52,994 nucleotides of DNA. It comes from UBA4582 sp013204195 (GTDB taxonomy: Bacteria > Pseudomonadota > Gammaproteobacteria > Pseudomonadales > Azotimanducaceae). Of this stretch, positions 25,681 through 34,345 are shown piece by piece. The position numbers were made by a program, and so were the translations under genes. The stretch spans positions 1-52,994 of the forward strand of contig CAWUUH010000060.1 of the NCBI GenBank assembly GCA_963925735.1, given 5' to 3'. Numbering within the stretch: the first letter of the stretch is position 1; each line of letters opens with the position of its first letter. The notes beneath the pieces are model-generated. The model made no database searches. It was not told the DNA's origin and saw nothing but the letters and a program-made list of their open reading frames with translations.

Positions 25681-28026
25681 ATGATTCAGCGGCTACTGGT
25701 TTACGGCGCAGCGTTACTGGTATTAACGACTTCACCGGCTTTTGGGCTGGGATTAGGTCGTCTTGATCTGCAGTCGGCACTTAATCAACAATTTGTGGCA
25801 AACATTGAGCTCACCAATGTGAGTGAGCTGGATGTAGAAGAAATCCTTCCGAACCTAGCATCCCAAGCAGCCTTTGATCGTGTGGGCGTAGAGCGTAATT
25901 ACGTCCTCACCGACTTGCGATTTAAAGTCGTTCCGACAGACGGTAGCGGAAAAATGCTGCGAGTGACCAGCACAAGACCGATTAGTGAGCCGTTTTTGAA
26001 CTTCTTGGTAGAAGTCTTGTGGCCTAACGGCCGTATTCTTCGAGAATATACCGTGCTGCTCGATCCGCCGGTTTTTACTGATGATGGTATCGCGCCGCTG
26101 CAGGTGGCAACAGCATCAAGCCCCGAGGTTGTTGCTGTCACGCCGGCCATGGCGTCCTCAGAAACGCCAGTATCTCAGGCGGCCAATGGCTTAGGCACAG
26201 GCCAAAAGAGAGATGGAGAATATGGGGTGACCGGTGCCGGTGATACGCTGTGGCAGATTGCTCTTGAAGTACGTCCCAATCGCCAGGTGACGGTCCAGCA
26301 AACGATGTTGGCGCTGCAACGGTCAAACCCTGACGCCTTTATGAACAATAATATCAATCTGCTCAAGGCCGGTTATGTGCTCCGCATCCCTGATACAGAC
26401 GAGATTCAGCGTGAGACGAAGGCATCCGCCCAGAGTCAGGTACGGGTTCAGAATGATGATTTTGACGCCGGTCGAAATAGCACGCCGGTTACGCAGCTGG
26501 ATGCCACAAGCCGGCAGCGAGCGAGCCAGGGAATAGACAGCCGTAACGACGACGAAGGCGAGTTGAGGCTGGTGTCCGCAGAAAATGGCAATATGGATGA
26601 TACTGACGAGCGTGCAGGTTCAAATAGCGGCTTGGAGGGTGCAACCAATAGCGCGATGGCAGCGGATCTTGCGCTTGCTCGAGAAGATATTGACCGGGCC
26701 CAGCGCGCGAATGGCGAGCTCACTGCGCGGATGGATGATCTGGCAAGCCAGATCGAAACGTTGAGTGAAATCGTCAAACTCAAAGACGATCAATTGGCCG
26801 CGCTTCGAGCTGAAGTGCAACGGGCACAGGACGAGCTGGCACAGGCCGCGGTCAACAGGCCCAAGGCAAGCAACGCCAGTGCTGGTTTGCTGACAAATCC
26901 GTTCGTGCTCGGGGGGCTGGGTCTAATGTTGATCAGCGCGATTGCCGGTGTTCTGATTTACCGTCAGCGGCGCCAGGATAAAGCCTCGGCGGAGAGTGAG
27001 GAATTTGAAAGCTTGCCGTCGTCGATGGCTGAGCCGCTGGAATCAAGTGCGGTAGCGGCCGAGGGGCAGTCGGATGATTTTGAGGATGATGCCAGTCCGC
27101 AGACTAGTGATGTGATGGGGGAGGTTGAAATCTACATCGCTTACGGGCGTTTCCCCCAAGCCATTAGCTTTTTGCTGAAGGCGATCGTGGCTGAACCAGA
27201 TCGGTTTGATATCCGTCTTAAGCTACTTGAAGTCTATGTTGAAACGGGGGATGCGGTCGCGTTTAACCTGCAGTTCGATGAACTTCGGCAGTTGGCCGAC
27301 GATCAGACTATTGAGCAGGCGTTGGCGCTTCAGGCTAAAATTCTCGGGGCCTCGGAAAGCGAAGTCGTCACAATGGGTGCGACGATGATCGACCGCACAC
27401 CGGCTGATGATGACTTATCTTTTGATCTAGATGACCTCGACAGCGAGACGGACGATAGTGGCTTTGAATTCAATAGTGACGATGATCTAGAAATTGATAC
27501 CGAAAGTGCTGAGTCTCCCGTTGGCGAAACATTGGGCCTGCAATCTGATGACTTGGCGCTTGCCGATGATTTGAGTGACGATCTGGATCTGGATCTAGAT
27601 CTTGATTTAGACGATGAGTCTTTGACGCTGGCCGGCGATACGCCCAAGGCGAATCTGGCTGATGACATTCCCAGCTTGGACGACGAAGATGACCTCGACT
27701 TGGATGAGGACTTCTCCTTTAGTCTCGATGAAGATAGTCTCGATGACGATTTAGATCTGTTAGCCGATACAGGCTCAGTCGAAAATGCTGATGGCTTGGC
27801 ACTAGATGATAACGACCTGGCTTTGGATGACGATAGCTTTAATTTAGACCTGGATGACGAAAACTTTAATCTCGATGAAGATATGGGGACTAAGCTCAAC
27901 CTGGCCAGAGCCTATATTGATATGGATGATGACGAGGCTGCTCGAAAGACGCTGGAAGAGGTCGTTGCGGGTGGTTCTGACGCTGAGATCATGGAAGCCA
28001 AGGCGTTACTCGAGCAGATAGGTTAG
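25681..28026 (+). CDS. fimV: FimV-family pilus assembly/polar protein
   Basis: A 781-residue FimV-like protein. A signal peptide (MIQRLLVYGAALLVLTTSPAFG) is followed by the typical LGLGRLDLQSALNQQFVANIEL domain, a LysM-like peptidoglycan-binding domain (about residues 180-236), a coiled coil (ELTARMDDLASQIETLSEIV), one transmembrane helix near 408-430, a cytoplasmic TPR-like part, a very Asp-rich stretch and the conserved C-terminal FimV domain (DMGTKLNLARAYIDMDDDEAARKTLEEV). FimV helps assemble type IV pili or organise the cell pole. The ATG at 25681 follows AGAGGGA and gives the signal peptide; an in-frame GTG at 25618 is less likely. Confidence 0.93.
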   Translation: MIQRLLVYGAALLVLTTSPAFGLGLGRLDLQSALNQQFVANIELTNVSELDVEEILPNLASQAAFDRVGVERNYVLTDLRFKVVPTDGSGKMLRVTSTRPISEPFLNFLVEVLWPNGRILREYTVLLDPPVFTDDGIAPLQVATASSPEVVAVTPAMASSETPVSQAANGLGTGQKRDGEYGVTGAGDTLWQIALEVRPNRQVTVQQTMLALQRSNPDAFMNNNINLLKAGYVLRIPDTDEIQRETKASAQSQVRVQNDDFDAGRNSTPVTQLDATSRQRASQGIDSRNDDEGELRLVSAENGNMDDTDERAGSNSGLEGATNSAMAADLALAREDIDRAQRANGELTARMDDLASQIETLSEIVKLKDDQLAALRAEVQRAQDELAQAAVNRPKASNASAGLLTNPFVLGGLGLMLISAIAGVLIYRQRRQDKASAESEEFESLPSSMAEPLESSAVAAEGQSDDFEDDASPQTSDVMGEVEIYIAYGRFPQAISFLLKAIVAEPDRFDIRLKLLEVYVETGDAVAFNLQFDELRQLADDQTIEQALALQAKILGASESEVVTMGATMIDRTPADDDLSFDLDDLDSETDDSGFEFNSDDDLEIDTESAESPVGETLGLQSDDLALADDLSDDLDLDLDLDLDDESLTLAGDTPKANLADDIPSLDDEDDLDLDEDFSFSLDEDSLDDDLDLLADTGSVENADGLALDDNDLALDDDSFNLDLDDENFNLDEDMGTKLNLARAYIDMDDDEAARKTLEEVVAGGSDAEIMEAKALLEQIG

Positions 28027-28078
28027 GACACCCGGTTCGGCGACTTAAGCCGCTGGCGATGTAAAGGAATGAGAGATT

Positions 28079-28870
28079 TTGAGTCGAATCGTGTTGGGCC
28101 TGAGTTATTCAGGTGCTCAATTCCACGGCTGGCAAGCCCAACGTGAAGGTAATACTGTTCAGCAAACCCTTGAGGCAGCATTGTCGAAAATTGCTGATCA
28201 TGAGGTTCGCGTCATTTGTGCGGGCCGCACCGACACTGGTGTGCATGCCACCCGCCAAATCGTCCACTTTGACACTTCAGTGATTCGTCCAGAGAAAGCC
28301 TGGGTGCTGGGAACTAATGCGCACTTGGCCGACAGTGTCGCGGTCAGTTGGAGTCGGATAGTCGACGAGACCTTTAGCGCGCGTTTTAGTGCCACTGCGC
28401 GGCGTTATCTGTACTGTATTCACAACACGGCGGTGCGCTCGGCGATCGGTGCTGGGTTGTTTACTCGGGAACATCGCCCCCTGGATACAGCGAAGATGCA
28501 TCAGGCCGCCCAGGCGTTGCTTGGTGAACATGATTTCTCCGCCTATCGGGCTTCCAAGTGCCAATCGAAAACCCCCATGCGCAATATCCACGAGATTACG
28601 GTTTCGCGGCGGGGTGAAATGGTCTTGGTGAATATCAAAGCGAATGCTTTTTTGCACCATATGGTCCGTAATATCGCCGGGGTTCTAATGAATATTGGCG
28701 CAGGCGAGCGAGCCGTCGACTGGTCCGCTGAATTGCTGGAGGGCCGGGATCGAACGGTTGGGGCCATGACCGCGCCCCCCCACGGCCTGTATTTAGTCGA
28801 TGTAGTCTATCCGGATACTTTTGAATTACCCCAGGGACCTAAAATACCGCATTTTTTTGCTGATCAATAA
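28079..28870 (+). CDS. truA: tRNA pseudouridine(38-40) synthase
   Basis: A 263-residue TruA that makes pseudouridine at positions 38-40 of the anticodon stem-loop. The catalytic Asp is Asp52 in AGRTDTGVHA. The N-terminal LGLSYSGAQFHGWQAQ and the C-terminal FLHHMVRNIAGVLMNIG are typical. The start is TTG at 28079, set by AAAGGA about 10 bases upstream and by the conserved N-terminus; an ATG at 28069 is out of frame. It lies 52 bp after fimV, the usual order. Confidence 0.96.
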   Translation: MSRIVLGLSYSGAQFHGWQAQREGNTVQQTLEAALSKIADHEVRVICAGRTDTGVHATRQIVHFDTSVIRPEKAWVLGTNAHLADSVAVSWSRIVDETFSARFSATARRYLYCIHNTAVRSAIGAGLFTREHRPLDTAKMHQAAQALLGEHDFSAYRASKCQSKTPMRNIHEITVSRRGEMVLVNIKANAFLHHMVRNIAGVLMNIGAGERAVDWSAELLEGRDRTVGAMTAPPHGLYLVDVVYPDTFELPQGPKIPHFFADQ

Positions 28871-28942
28871 GTCTCCTCGCGTTACCGGGGCTGAAGATTG
28901 GTGTTAAACTCTCGGCGTTTTTAAGTACTGGATAATCGAACG

Positions 28943-29566
28943 ATGGTCACTCGGGTAAAAATCTGTGGCATCACCCATCCGGACGATGCCTTAATGGCTG
29001 TCAGGGCGGGTGCTGATGCCCTCGGGTTTGTGATGTATGAACCGAGTCCTCGTTTTGTCGATGCGCCATCGGCGCAGAAAATTTGTGCCCAGGTGCCGGT
29101 GTTTGTCACTCGAGTCGGACTGTTCGTCAATCATTCTCGAGAACAGGTCGGCGCTATTCTCCGTCAGGTCCCATTCGATCTACTGCAATTTCATGGGGAT
29201 GAATCCAACGAATTCTGTGCCAGCTTCGACCGGCCCTTTATCAAGGCTATACGTATCGCGCCAGGCGATGATGTGGCCCAGCTAGTCGCTCAATACCCCG
29301 ATAGCCGTGGCGTGCTCCTAGATGCTTTTGTCGATGGTCTATATGGCGGTACTGGCCGTACTATTGATTGGCATCAGCTGCCGGGGCTGAACACAGCCGT
29401 TGTGCTTGCTGGCGGTCTCGATCCTAATAATGTCGGGCTGGCGATTGCCAACGCTGCCCCGTACGGGGTCGACGTTAGTGGTGGGGTTGAACGGTCTAAA
29501 GGCCGTAAAGATGCTGACAAGATCATAGATTTTATGCGCGCGGTTCGCGCAGCAGATGACATTTAA
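28943..29566 (+). CDS. trpF: Phosphoribosylanthranilate isomerase
   Basis: A 207-residue monofunctional PRA isomerase of the tryptophan pathway, a TIM barrel. The catalytic Cys8 is in RVKICGI and the catalytic Asp in VLLDAFVDG; the phosphate-binding loops GGTGRTIDW, LAGGLDPNNV and DVSGGVERSKGRKD are intact. It sits between truA and trpB. No Trp-rich leader peptide or attenuator was seen in the 72 bp upstream. Confidence 0.97.
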   Translation: MVTRVKICGITHPDDALMAVRAGADALGFVMYEPSPRFVDAPSAQKICAQVPVFVTRVGLFVNHSREQVGAILRQVPFDLLQFHGDESNEFCASFDRPFIKAIRIAPGDDVAQLVAQYPDSRGVLLDAFVDGLYGGTGRTIDWHQLPGLNTAVVLAGGLDPNNVGLAIANAAPYGVDVSGGVERSKGRKDADKIIDFMRAVRAADDI

Positions 29567-29636
29567 TGGATAACAGGCTACCTCGGCAGCTAGATGCAGT
29601 TGTCAGAGGTCGCCAGACAACAGGTAAGGTGAGTAG

Positions 29637-30902
29637 ATGACAAGTACAGTGGAAGATGACGGGCAGGCGGCTTCGGAAGTTAGGGCGGCGGGTATTAACG
29701 AAGCCTTGACCGTGATGCCAGATGAGAAGGGTCATTTCGGTCCCTATGGCGGGCAGTTTGTTTCAGAAATTCTGATGACGGCCTTGGCTGAACTTGATCA
29801 GGCTTATCGTCACCTCAAGAATGACAAGAACTTCCTGGCGGAATTTCATCATGACCTGGAACATTACGTGGGTCGGCCTTCGCCACTGTATTTTGCTGAG
29901 CGACTCACGAAGCAGATGGGCGGCGCACGAATCATGCTAAAGCGTGAAGACCTGAACCACACCGGTGCGCACAAAATTAATAACTGTATTGGTCAGGCAC
30001 TATTGGCCAAATATATGGGTAAGCCTCGCGTGATTGCCGAGACCGGCGCCGGTCAGCACGGTGTGGCTTCGGCCACGGTCGCCGCGCGCTTCGGGTTGAA
30101 GTGCCGGGTATATATGGGCAGTGATGATATCGCTCGCCAAAGCCCAAATGTTTATCGGATGAAATTACTGGGTGCTGAGGTTGTCCCTGTCACCAGCGGT
30201 TCACGCACTTTGAAGGATGCGCTAAGTGAGGCCATGCGTGACTGGGTCACAAACGTGGACGACACCTATTACATCATCGGTACCGTTGCCGGTCCGCATC
30301 CGTACCCGATGCTGGTGCGTGACTTTCAGTCAGTCATTGGTATTGAAGCACGAGCCCAGTGCTTGAAGCAGTTCGGCACTATGCCCGATGCTATCGTTGC
30401 CTGCGTTGGGGGTGGGTCTAACGCCATGGGTATCTTCTATCCGTTCCTGGAAGACCGCGACGTTCGCCTCATCGGCGTTGAACCTGCCGGTCACGGATTA
30501 GAGACCGGCCAGCACGCCGCACCGCTGAGCACAGGGAAGATCGGTATTCTGCAGGGCAATCGCACTTACCTCATGCAAGATAGCGATGGTCAGGTGCTCG
30601 ACACCTATTCAATCTCTGCAGGACTGGATTATCCTGGCGTTGGGCCAGAACATGCGTGGCTGAAGGATATTAAGCGGGCTGAGTATGTGGCGGTAGATGA
30701 TAAGCAGGCCTTGCATGCCTTTCGCCAATTGAATCGGCTTGAAGGAATCTTGCCAGCGTTAGAATCAGCCCATGGCTTGGCGTATGCCATGGACCTCGCT
30801 GCGACGATGAGCAAGGACGAGATTATCATCGTGAATCTGTCGGGTCGGGGTGACAAAGACATTCCGACCATGGCCAAAATTGATGGCATCAGCCTTGATT
30901 AA
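29637..30902 (+). CDS. trpB: Tryptophan synthase beta subunit
   Basis: A 421-residue PLP enzyme that joins indole and serine to make tryptophan. The PLP lysine is Lys113 in NHTGAHKINN; ETGAGQHGVA and the phosphate loop CVGGGSNAMG follow. The first ~25 residues are a variable extension compared with the usual start (MPDEKGHFGPYGG), but AAGGTGA lies 7 bases before the ATG at 29637 and supports it. A small inverted repeat GTTGTC ... GACAAC (29599-29621) lies upstream. It pairs with trpA, 24 bp downstream. Confidence 0.97.
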   Translation: MTSTVEDDGQAASEVRAAGINEALTVMPDEKGHFGPYGGQFVSEILMTALAELDQAYRHLKNDKNFLAEFHHDLEHYVGRPSPLYFAERLTKQMGGARIMLKREDLNHTGAHKINNCIGQALLAKYMGKPRVIAETGAGQHGVASATVAARFGLKCRVYMGSDDIARQSPNVYRMKLLGAEVVPVTSGSRTLKDALSEAMRDWVTNVDDTYYIIGTVAGPHPYPMLVRDFQSVIGIEARAQCLKQFGTMPDAIVACVGGGSNAMGIFYPFLEDRDVRLIGVEPAGHGLETGQHAAPLSTGKIGILQGNRTYLMQDSDGQVLDTYSISAGLDYPGVGPEHAWLKDIKRAEYVAVDDKQALHAFRQLNRLEGILPALESAHGLAYAMDLAATMSKDEIIIVNLSGRGDKDIPTMAKIDGISLD

Positions 30903-30926
30903 CCCAAAGAACCCGGGAGTAGTAGC

Positions 30927-31736
30927 TTGAGCCGTATTGCTGATTGTTTTCAACGCCTCGCAGATAACCATCAAAAAGCGCTGGTAGTCTATGTGGTCGC
31001 CGGTGACCCGACGCCCGCGATAACCGTGCCGCTGATGCACGATATGGTGGCCAGTGGTGCCAGTATTATTGAACTTGGCGTCCCCTTTACGGACCCTGAG
31101 GCGGAAGGCCCGGTGATCCAGTTAGCCCATGAGCGCGCCATGCGTCACAGGGTGAGTTTACGAAATACCATCGCTATGGTGGCCAGCTTTCGTGAGCAGG
31201 ACACCGTCACGCCAGTGGTGCTGATGGGGTACATTAACCCGATTGAGGCGATGGGTTATGAAGCCTTCGCGGCCCTGGCCGCCAGCGCTGGCATCGACGG
31301 CACCATTTTAGTGAACGTACCACCGGAAGAAGGCCGAGTGCTGGATCAGGCCATGATCAGTCAAGGTCTGGATCCAATTTACCTGCTAGCACCGACCACG
31401 CCTGAGGCTCGAGCGAGAATGATATTCGAACGAACCCGCGGCTTTACCTATTATGTGTCGGTCAAAGGTACGACCGGCGCTGGCAATCTCGATATTGACG
31501 AGGTGACTCGCCGAGTTGCGGCTTTCAAGGCTTACGCTACGACCCCGATCGTGGTGGGCTTTGGCATCAAGGATGGCGAATCTGCAGCACAGATCGCCCG
31601 AGTCTCTGATGGCGCGGTGGTGGGTACGGCGCTGGTGAGTTTAATCGCAGCCAATGAGCAGGACCCCGCTCGGTTGCGTGAGGCGGTCAGTGAACTCGTC
31701 GCCGACATGCGTGCGGCGATGGATGCAGTGTCCTGA
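30927..31736 (+). CDS. trpA: Tryptophan synthase alpha subunit, variant active site
   Basis: A 269-residue TIM-barrel subunit that splits indole-3-glycerol phosphate and channels indole to TrpB. It starts at TTG after CGGGAG. Its numbering matches the E. coli/Salmonella enzyme closely: Glu49 is present in IIELGVPF, but the catalytic Asp60 is Glu (DPEAEGP) and Asp130 is Asn (LVNVPPEE). The rest, such as SVKGTTGAGN and GFGIKDGESA, is ordinary, so the gene looks intact rather than decaying. The changes may mark a subfamily with a slightly altered site. Only 2 bp separate it from folC. Confidence 0.95.
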   Translation: MSRIADCFQRLADNHQKALVVYVVAGDPTPAITVPLMHDMVASGASIIELGVPFTDPEAEGPVIQLAHERAMRHRVSLRNTIAMVASFREQDTVTPVVLMGYINPIEAMGYEAFAALAASAGIDGTILVNVPPEEGRVLDQAMISQGLDPIYLLAPTTPEARARMIFERTRGFTYYVSVKGTTGAGNLDIDEVTRRVAAFKAYATTPIVVGFGIKDGESAAQIARVSDGAVVGTALVSLIAANEQDPARLREAVSELVADMRAAMDAVS

Positions 31737-31738
31737 CT

Positions 31739-33019
31739 ATGGAGTTGGCTGACTGGCTGCAGCGCATAGAACAACAACATCCGGTGAAGTGGGACTTGGG
31801 TCTTGCCCGGGTTGGCGAGGTTGGACGACGGTTGGGGGTATTAACCCCCGCACCGTTAACCTTCTTGGTTGCCGGCACGAATGGCAAAGGCTCGACCTGC
31901 GAATACATTACCCAATTGTGTCGGGCCCAGCATTTGACCGTGGGTAAATCGACTTCCCCCCACCTGCAACGATTTAATGAGCGGATCGAGATCGACGCAG
32001 AGCCAGCGTCTGACGCCCTGATTTGTGCGGCTTTCGAGGCCATCGATCAGGCTCGGGCCGAAATTTCATTGAGCTACTTCGAATATGGTGCCCTGGCCGC
32101 CCTCGTGATTTTCAAGCAACAAGCTGTCGATGTGGCCGTCCTCGAGATTGGCCTTGGTGGGCGTCTTGATGCCATGAACATTGTCGATCCTGATGTCTCG
32201 GTGATCACGCGCATTGCCCTTGATCATCAATCTTGGCTGGGCGATACCCGTGAATTGATTGGTGCCGAGAAGGCTGGCATTCTGCGCGCCGGTATTCCTT
32301 GCGTGCTGGTAGATCGGGCGCCGCCCGTATCGATTCTTGCGCAGGCGAAAGCTTTGCAAGTACCCTTGTTCGCGTTGGGTGTTGATTTTGATCTAGCTGA
32401 AGATGCCCTGTGGCTCACTCATCAAGGTGATGTTTCAAGTCATGCCGAGCTACCGGCGTTGAATTTACCTGCTGATAGCTTTGTCGCTGCTTGTCAGGCT
32501 GTCACCTGTGCCGGACTGACGCTCAGTGATGCTGAGATTCGGCTTGCCGCTGAGGCGGGACAGGTCGCTGGTCGATTTCAACAAGTGGCTTCGCCACGTC
32601 GGACCATACTGGATGTTGCTCACAATCCAGATGCCGCAATCTATTTGCGCGACAAGTTGCAGGCTAGGGCGCAGCAGTTGCCGAATACGGGTCGATGCCA
32701 CGCGGTTGTGGGCATGTATGCCGACAAGGACTTTGCCGGAGTTCTCAATCTGTTGGCGCCTCTGGTCAGCCATTTTTATTGTACTGACATGAATGAATCG
32801 CGCGCGGCACCGGCTACCCTGCTGGCAGAGCATTTGACGAATCTCGGTGGGTCTGTGGTCAGTACTTATGCTAAAATAGCGCAAGCCTACAGGGCCGCTG
32901 TTCTGCAGTGTGCAGATGAGGACTATATTGTGGTGTTTGGGTCATTTCCGGTGGTTGCAGGTGTGCTGGATGTGTTAGCTGAGCGTGCCGCCGAAGATGC
33001 TCCGTTAAGTCCTGAATAA
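31739..33019 (+). CDS. folC: Bifunctional dihydrofolate/folylpolyglutamate synthase
   Basis: A 426-residue Mur-ligase-like enzyme that adds glutamate to dihydropteroate and then to folates. The ATP loop is VAGTNGKGSTCEYI (about residues 41-54). The second signature reads LEIGLGGRLDAMNIVDPDVSVITRIALDH, and the C-terminal domain contains DVAHNPDA. It starts 2 bp after trpA, implying coupling. In many relatives accD precedes folC; here it does not. Confidence 0.96.
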   Translation: MELADWLQRIEQQHPVKWDLGLARVGEVGRRLGVLTPAPLTFLVAGTNGKGSTCEYITQLCRAQHLTVGKSTSPHLQRFNERIEIDAEPASDALICAAFEAIDQARAEISLSYFEYGALAALVIFKQQAVDVAVLEIGLGGRLDAMNIVDPDVSVITRIALDHQSWLGDTRELIGAEKAGILRAGIPCVLVDRAPPVSILAQAKALQVPLFALGVDFDLAEDALWLTHQGDVSSHAELPALNLPADSFVAACQAVTCAGLTLSDAEIRLAAEAGQVAGRFQQVASPRRTILDVAHNPDAAIYLRDKLQARAQQLPNTGRCHAVVGMYADKDFAGVLNLLAPLVSHFYCTDMNESRAAPATLLAEHLTNLGGSVVSTYAKIAQAYRAAVLQCADEDYIVVFGSFPVVAGVLDVLAERAAEDAPLSPE

Positions 33020-33060
33020 CAAAGGCTAAATCCATTGTACCCAGAGAAGTGAATAACTAG

Positions 33061-33663
33061 TTGGATACAAAACTGAGACAACGGGTCGTGGGAGCAGGGG
33101 TGCTGACGGCTCTGGCTATCATTATTTTGCCAATGCTGCTGGATGGTACTTCAGATGATCGCGCGCGGGTTATGGCGACGATTCCAGAACCGCCCACCAT
33201 CGAGCTCAAAAAGCTTTCAATGGAAGGCGCGCTGCGTAGAATGCGCGAGATGGAGCAAGAGAGCGCCGCCCAGCTGCCAGAATTGCTGCCGGACTTCACG
33301 CCCTATGATAAAACCACGGCGGCTGATGAAAATGTGTCTGCAGGCAAAAAGTCAGGTGCTATCGATCTGACACTCGACAAAAATTCTTTGCCGGTGAGTT
33401 GGAGTCTGCAACTCGGTAGTTTTCAAGATCCCAAAAATGCTCAGCGTTTGAGGCAACAGCTCAGAGATGCCGAGTACCGCACCTATATTATCCGTGTACT
33501 GACAGCCGATGATAACACCGAGACGTTTCGGGTTTATATTGGTCCAATGCTGAAAAAGAACCAGCTAGAAGCGATCGCGGAAGAAGTCCGCGTGAAATTT
33601 AAGATCACAGGTCAGATTGTTCGTTATCGGCTAGAAGATGATGGCGGCCAGTTGGGTGGTTAG
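33061..33663 (+). CDS. dedD: SPOR-domain protein, DedD-like
   Basis: A 200-residue bitopic protein with a short N-terminus, one transmembrane helix (GVLTALAIIILPMLLDG, about residues 13-29), a linker and a C-terminal SPOR domain (SWSLQLGSFQDPKNAQRLRQQL ... VYIGPMLKKNQLEAI). SPOR domains bind denuded septal peptidoglycan, and DedD is a minor division protein. The start is TTG at 33061. Its position between folC and cvpA is the classic dedD place. Confidence 0.9.
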   Translation: MDTKLRQRVVGAGVLTALAIIILPMLLDGTSDDRARVMATIPEPPTIELKKLSMEGALRRMREMEQESAAQLPELLPDFTPYDKTTAADENVSAGKKSGAIDLTLDKNSLPVSWSLQLGSFQDPKNAQRLRQQLRDAEYRTYIIRVLTADDNTETFRVYIGPMLKKNQLEAIAEEVRVKFKITGQIVRYRLEDDGGQLGG

Positions 33664-33741
33664 TTTATCGATGGCCTGGGGTGATTTTTTGCCGTGCAAC
33701 CAGATGCTAAAAAATAGTCGAGAGATTAAGAGGGCGAGGTC

Positions 33742-34251
33742 TTGGAGGAAATAGCGGCGGTAGATTGGGCGATTATTATCGTGGTGCTGGTATCAACCCT
33801 GATCAGCATTATGCGTGGTTTCGTTAAAGAAGCTCTATCCCTGGCGACCCTGATAGCGGCGATTTTGATTGCCCGCGTGTTTGGCCCCCAGGTCGCCGAT
33901 ATGCTCGTGGACTTTATCAGTGTTCCGTCACTGCGTTTAGCAGCGGCCTACGGCGGCCTCTACCTGGCAACCATGATCATAGGCGGTATGATTAACTATT
34001 TGATTTACCAAATCGTCAGCATCTCCGGCCTGTCATCGATCAATCGGATCCTGGGTATGGGCTTCGGCTTTGTTCGCGGCGGGTTGATTGTGGTGGTGGC
34101 CGTTGCGATCATGGCTCGAATGCCGATCAGTGAAGATAGCTGGTGGCAATCTTCAAGGTTGATCCCCCAGGTGATCGTCATCGCCGATGGGTTACAAATT
34201 TTTGTCATCGATAAAGTCGATGAATTCAAAGCGCATGGGATTTCTATTTAG
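33742..34251 (+). CDS. cvpA: CvpA family membrane protein
   Basis: A 169-residue inner-membrane protein with four predicted hydrophobic segments, named for colicin V production in E. coli; newer work links it to envelope and bile-salt resistance. The N-terminal VDWAIIIVVLVSTLISIMRGFVKEALS and central AAYGGLYLATMIIGGMINYLI match the family. The start is TTG with AGAGG about 8 bases upstream. Its stop codon lies inside a 14-bp tandem repeat. It precedes purF, as in most gammaproteobacteria. Confidence 0.93.
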   Translation: MEEIAAVDWAIIIVVLVSTLISIMRGFVKEALSLATLIAAILIARVFGPQVADMLVDFISVPSLRLAAAYGGLYLATMIIGGMINYLIYQIVSISGLSSINRILGMGFGFVRGGLIVVVAVAIMARMPISEDSWWQSSRLIPQVIVIADGLQIFVIDKVDEFKAHGISI

Positions 34252-34289
34252 TGCCTACAGGTTAGTGCCTACAGGTTAGTGCAAGCAGG
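34248..34289 (+). repeat. Three 14-bp tandem repeats over the cvpA stop
   Basis: TTAGTGCCTACAGG is repeated exactly at 34248-34261 and 34262-34275, then with two changes (TTAGTGCAAGCAGG) at 34276-34289. The first copy contains the cvpA stop codon TAG. The block lies 57 bp before purF. Confidence 0.93.
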
Positions 34290-34345
34290 CAAATTGTAAT
34301 ACGTCAGAACAGATCAGTGACTCCAACATCTAAGAGGTTAAAATT

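Noticed and set aside
27330..27899. 189-codon Ser/Lys/Arg-rich open frame opposite fimV
   Set aside because: It mirrors the Asp-rich codons of fimV (GAT/GAC read as ATC/GTC and shifted); there is no family resemblance.
29567..29636. Trp attenuator or leader peptide before trpB (also 28871-28942 before trpF)
   Set aside because: No short frame with tandem Trp codons and no terminator/antiterminator pair was found.
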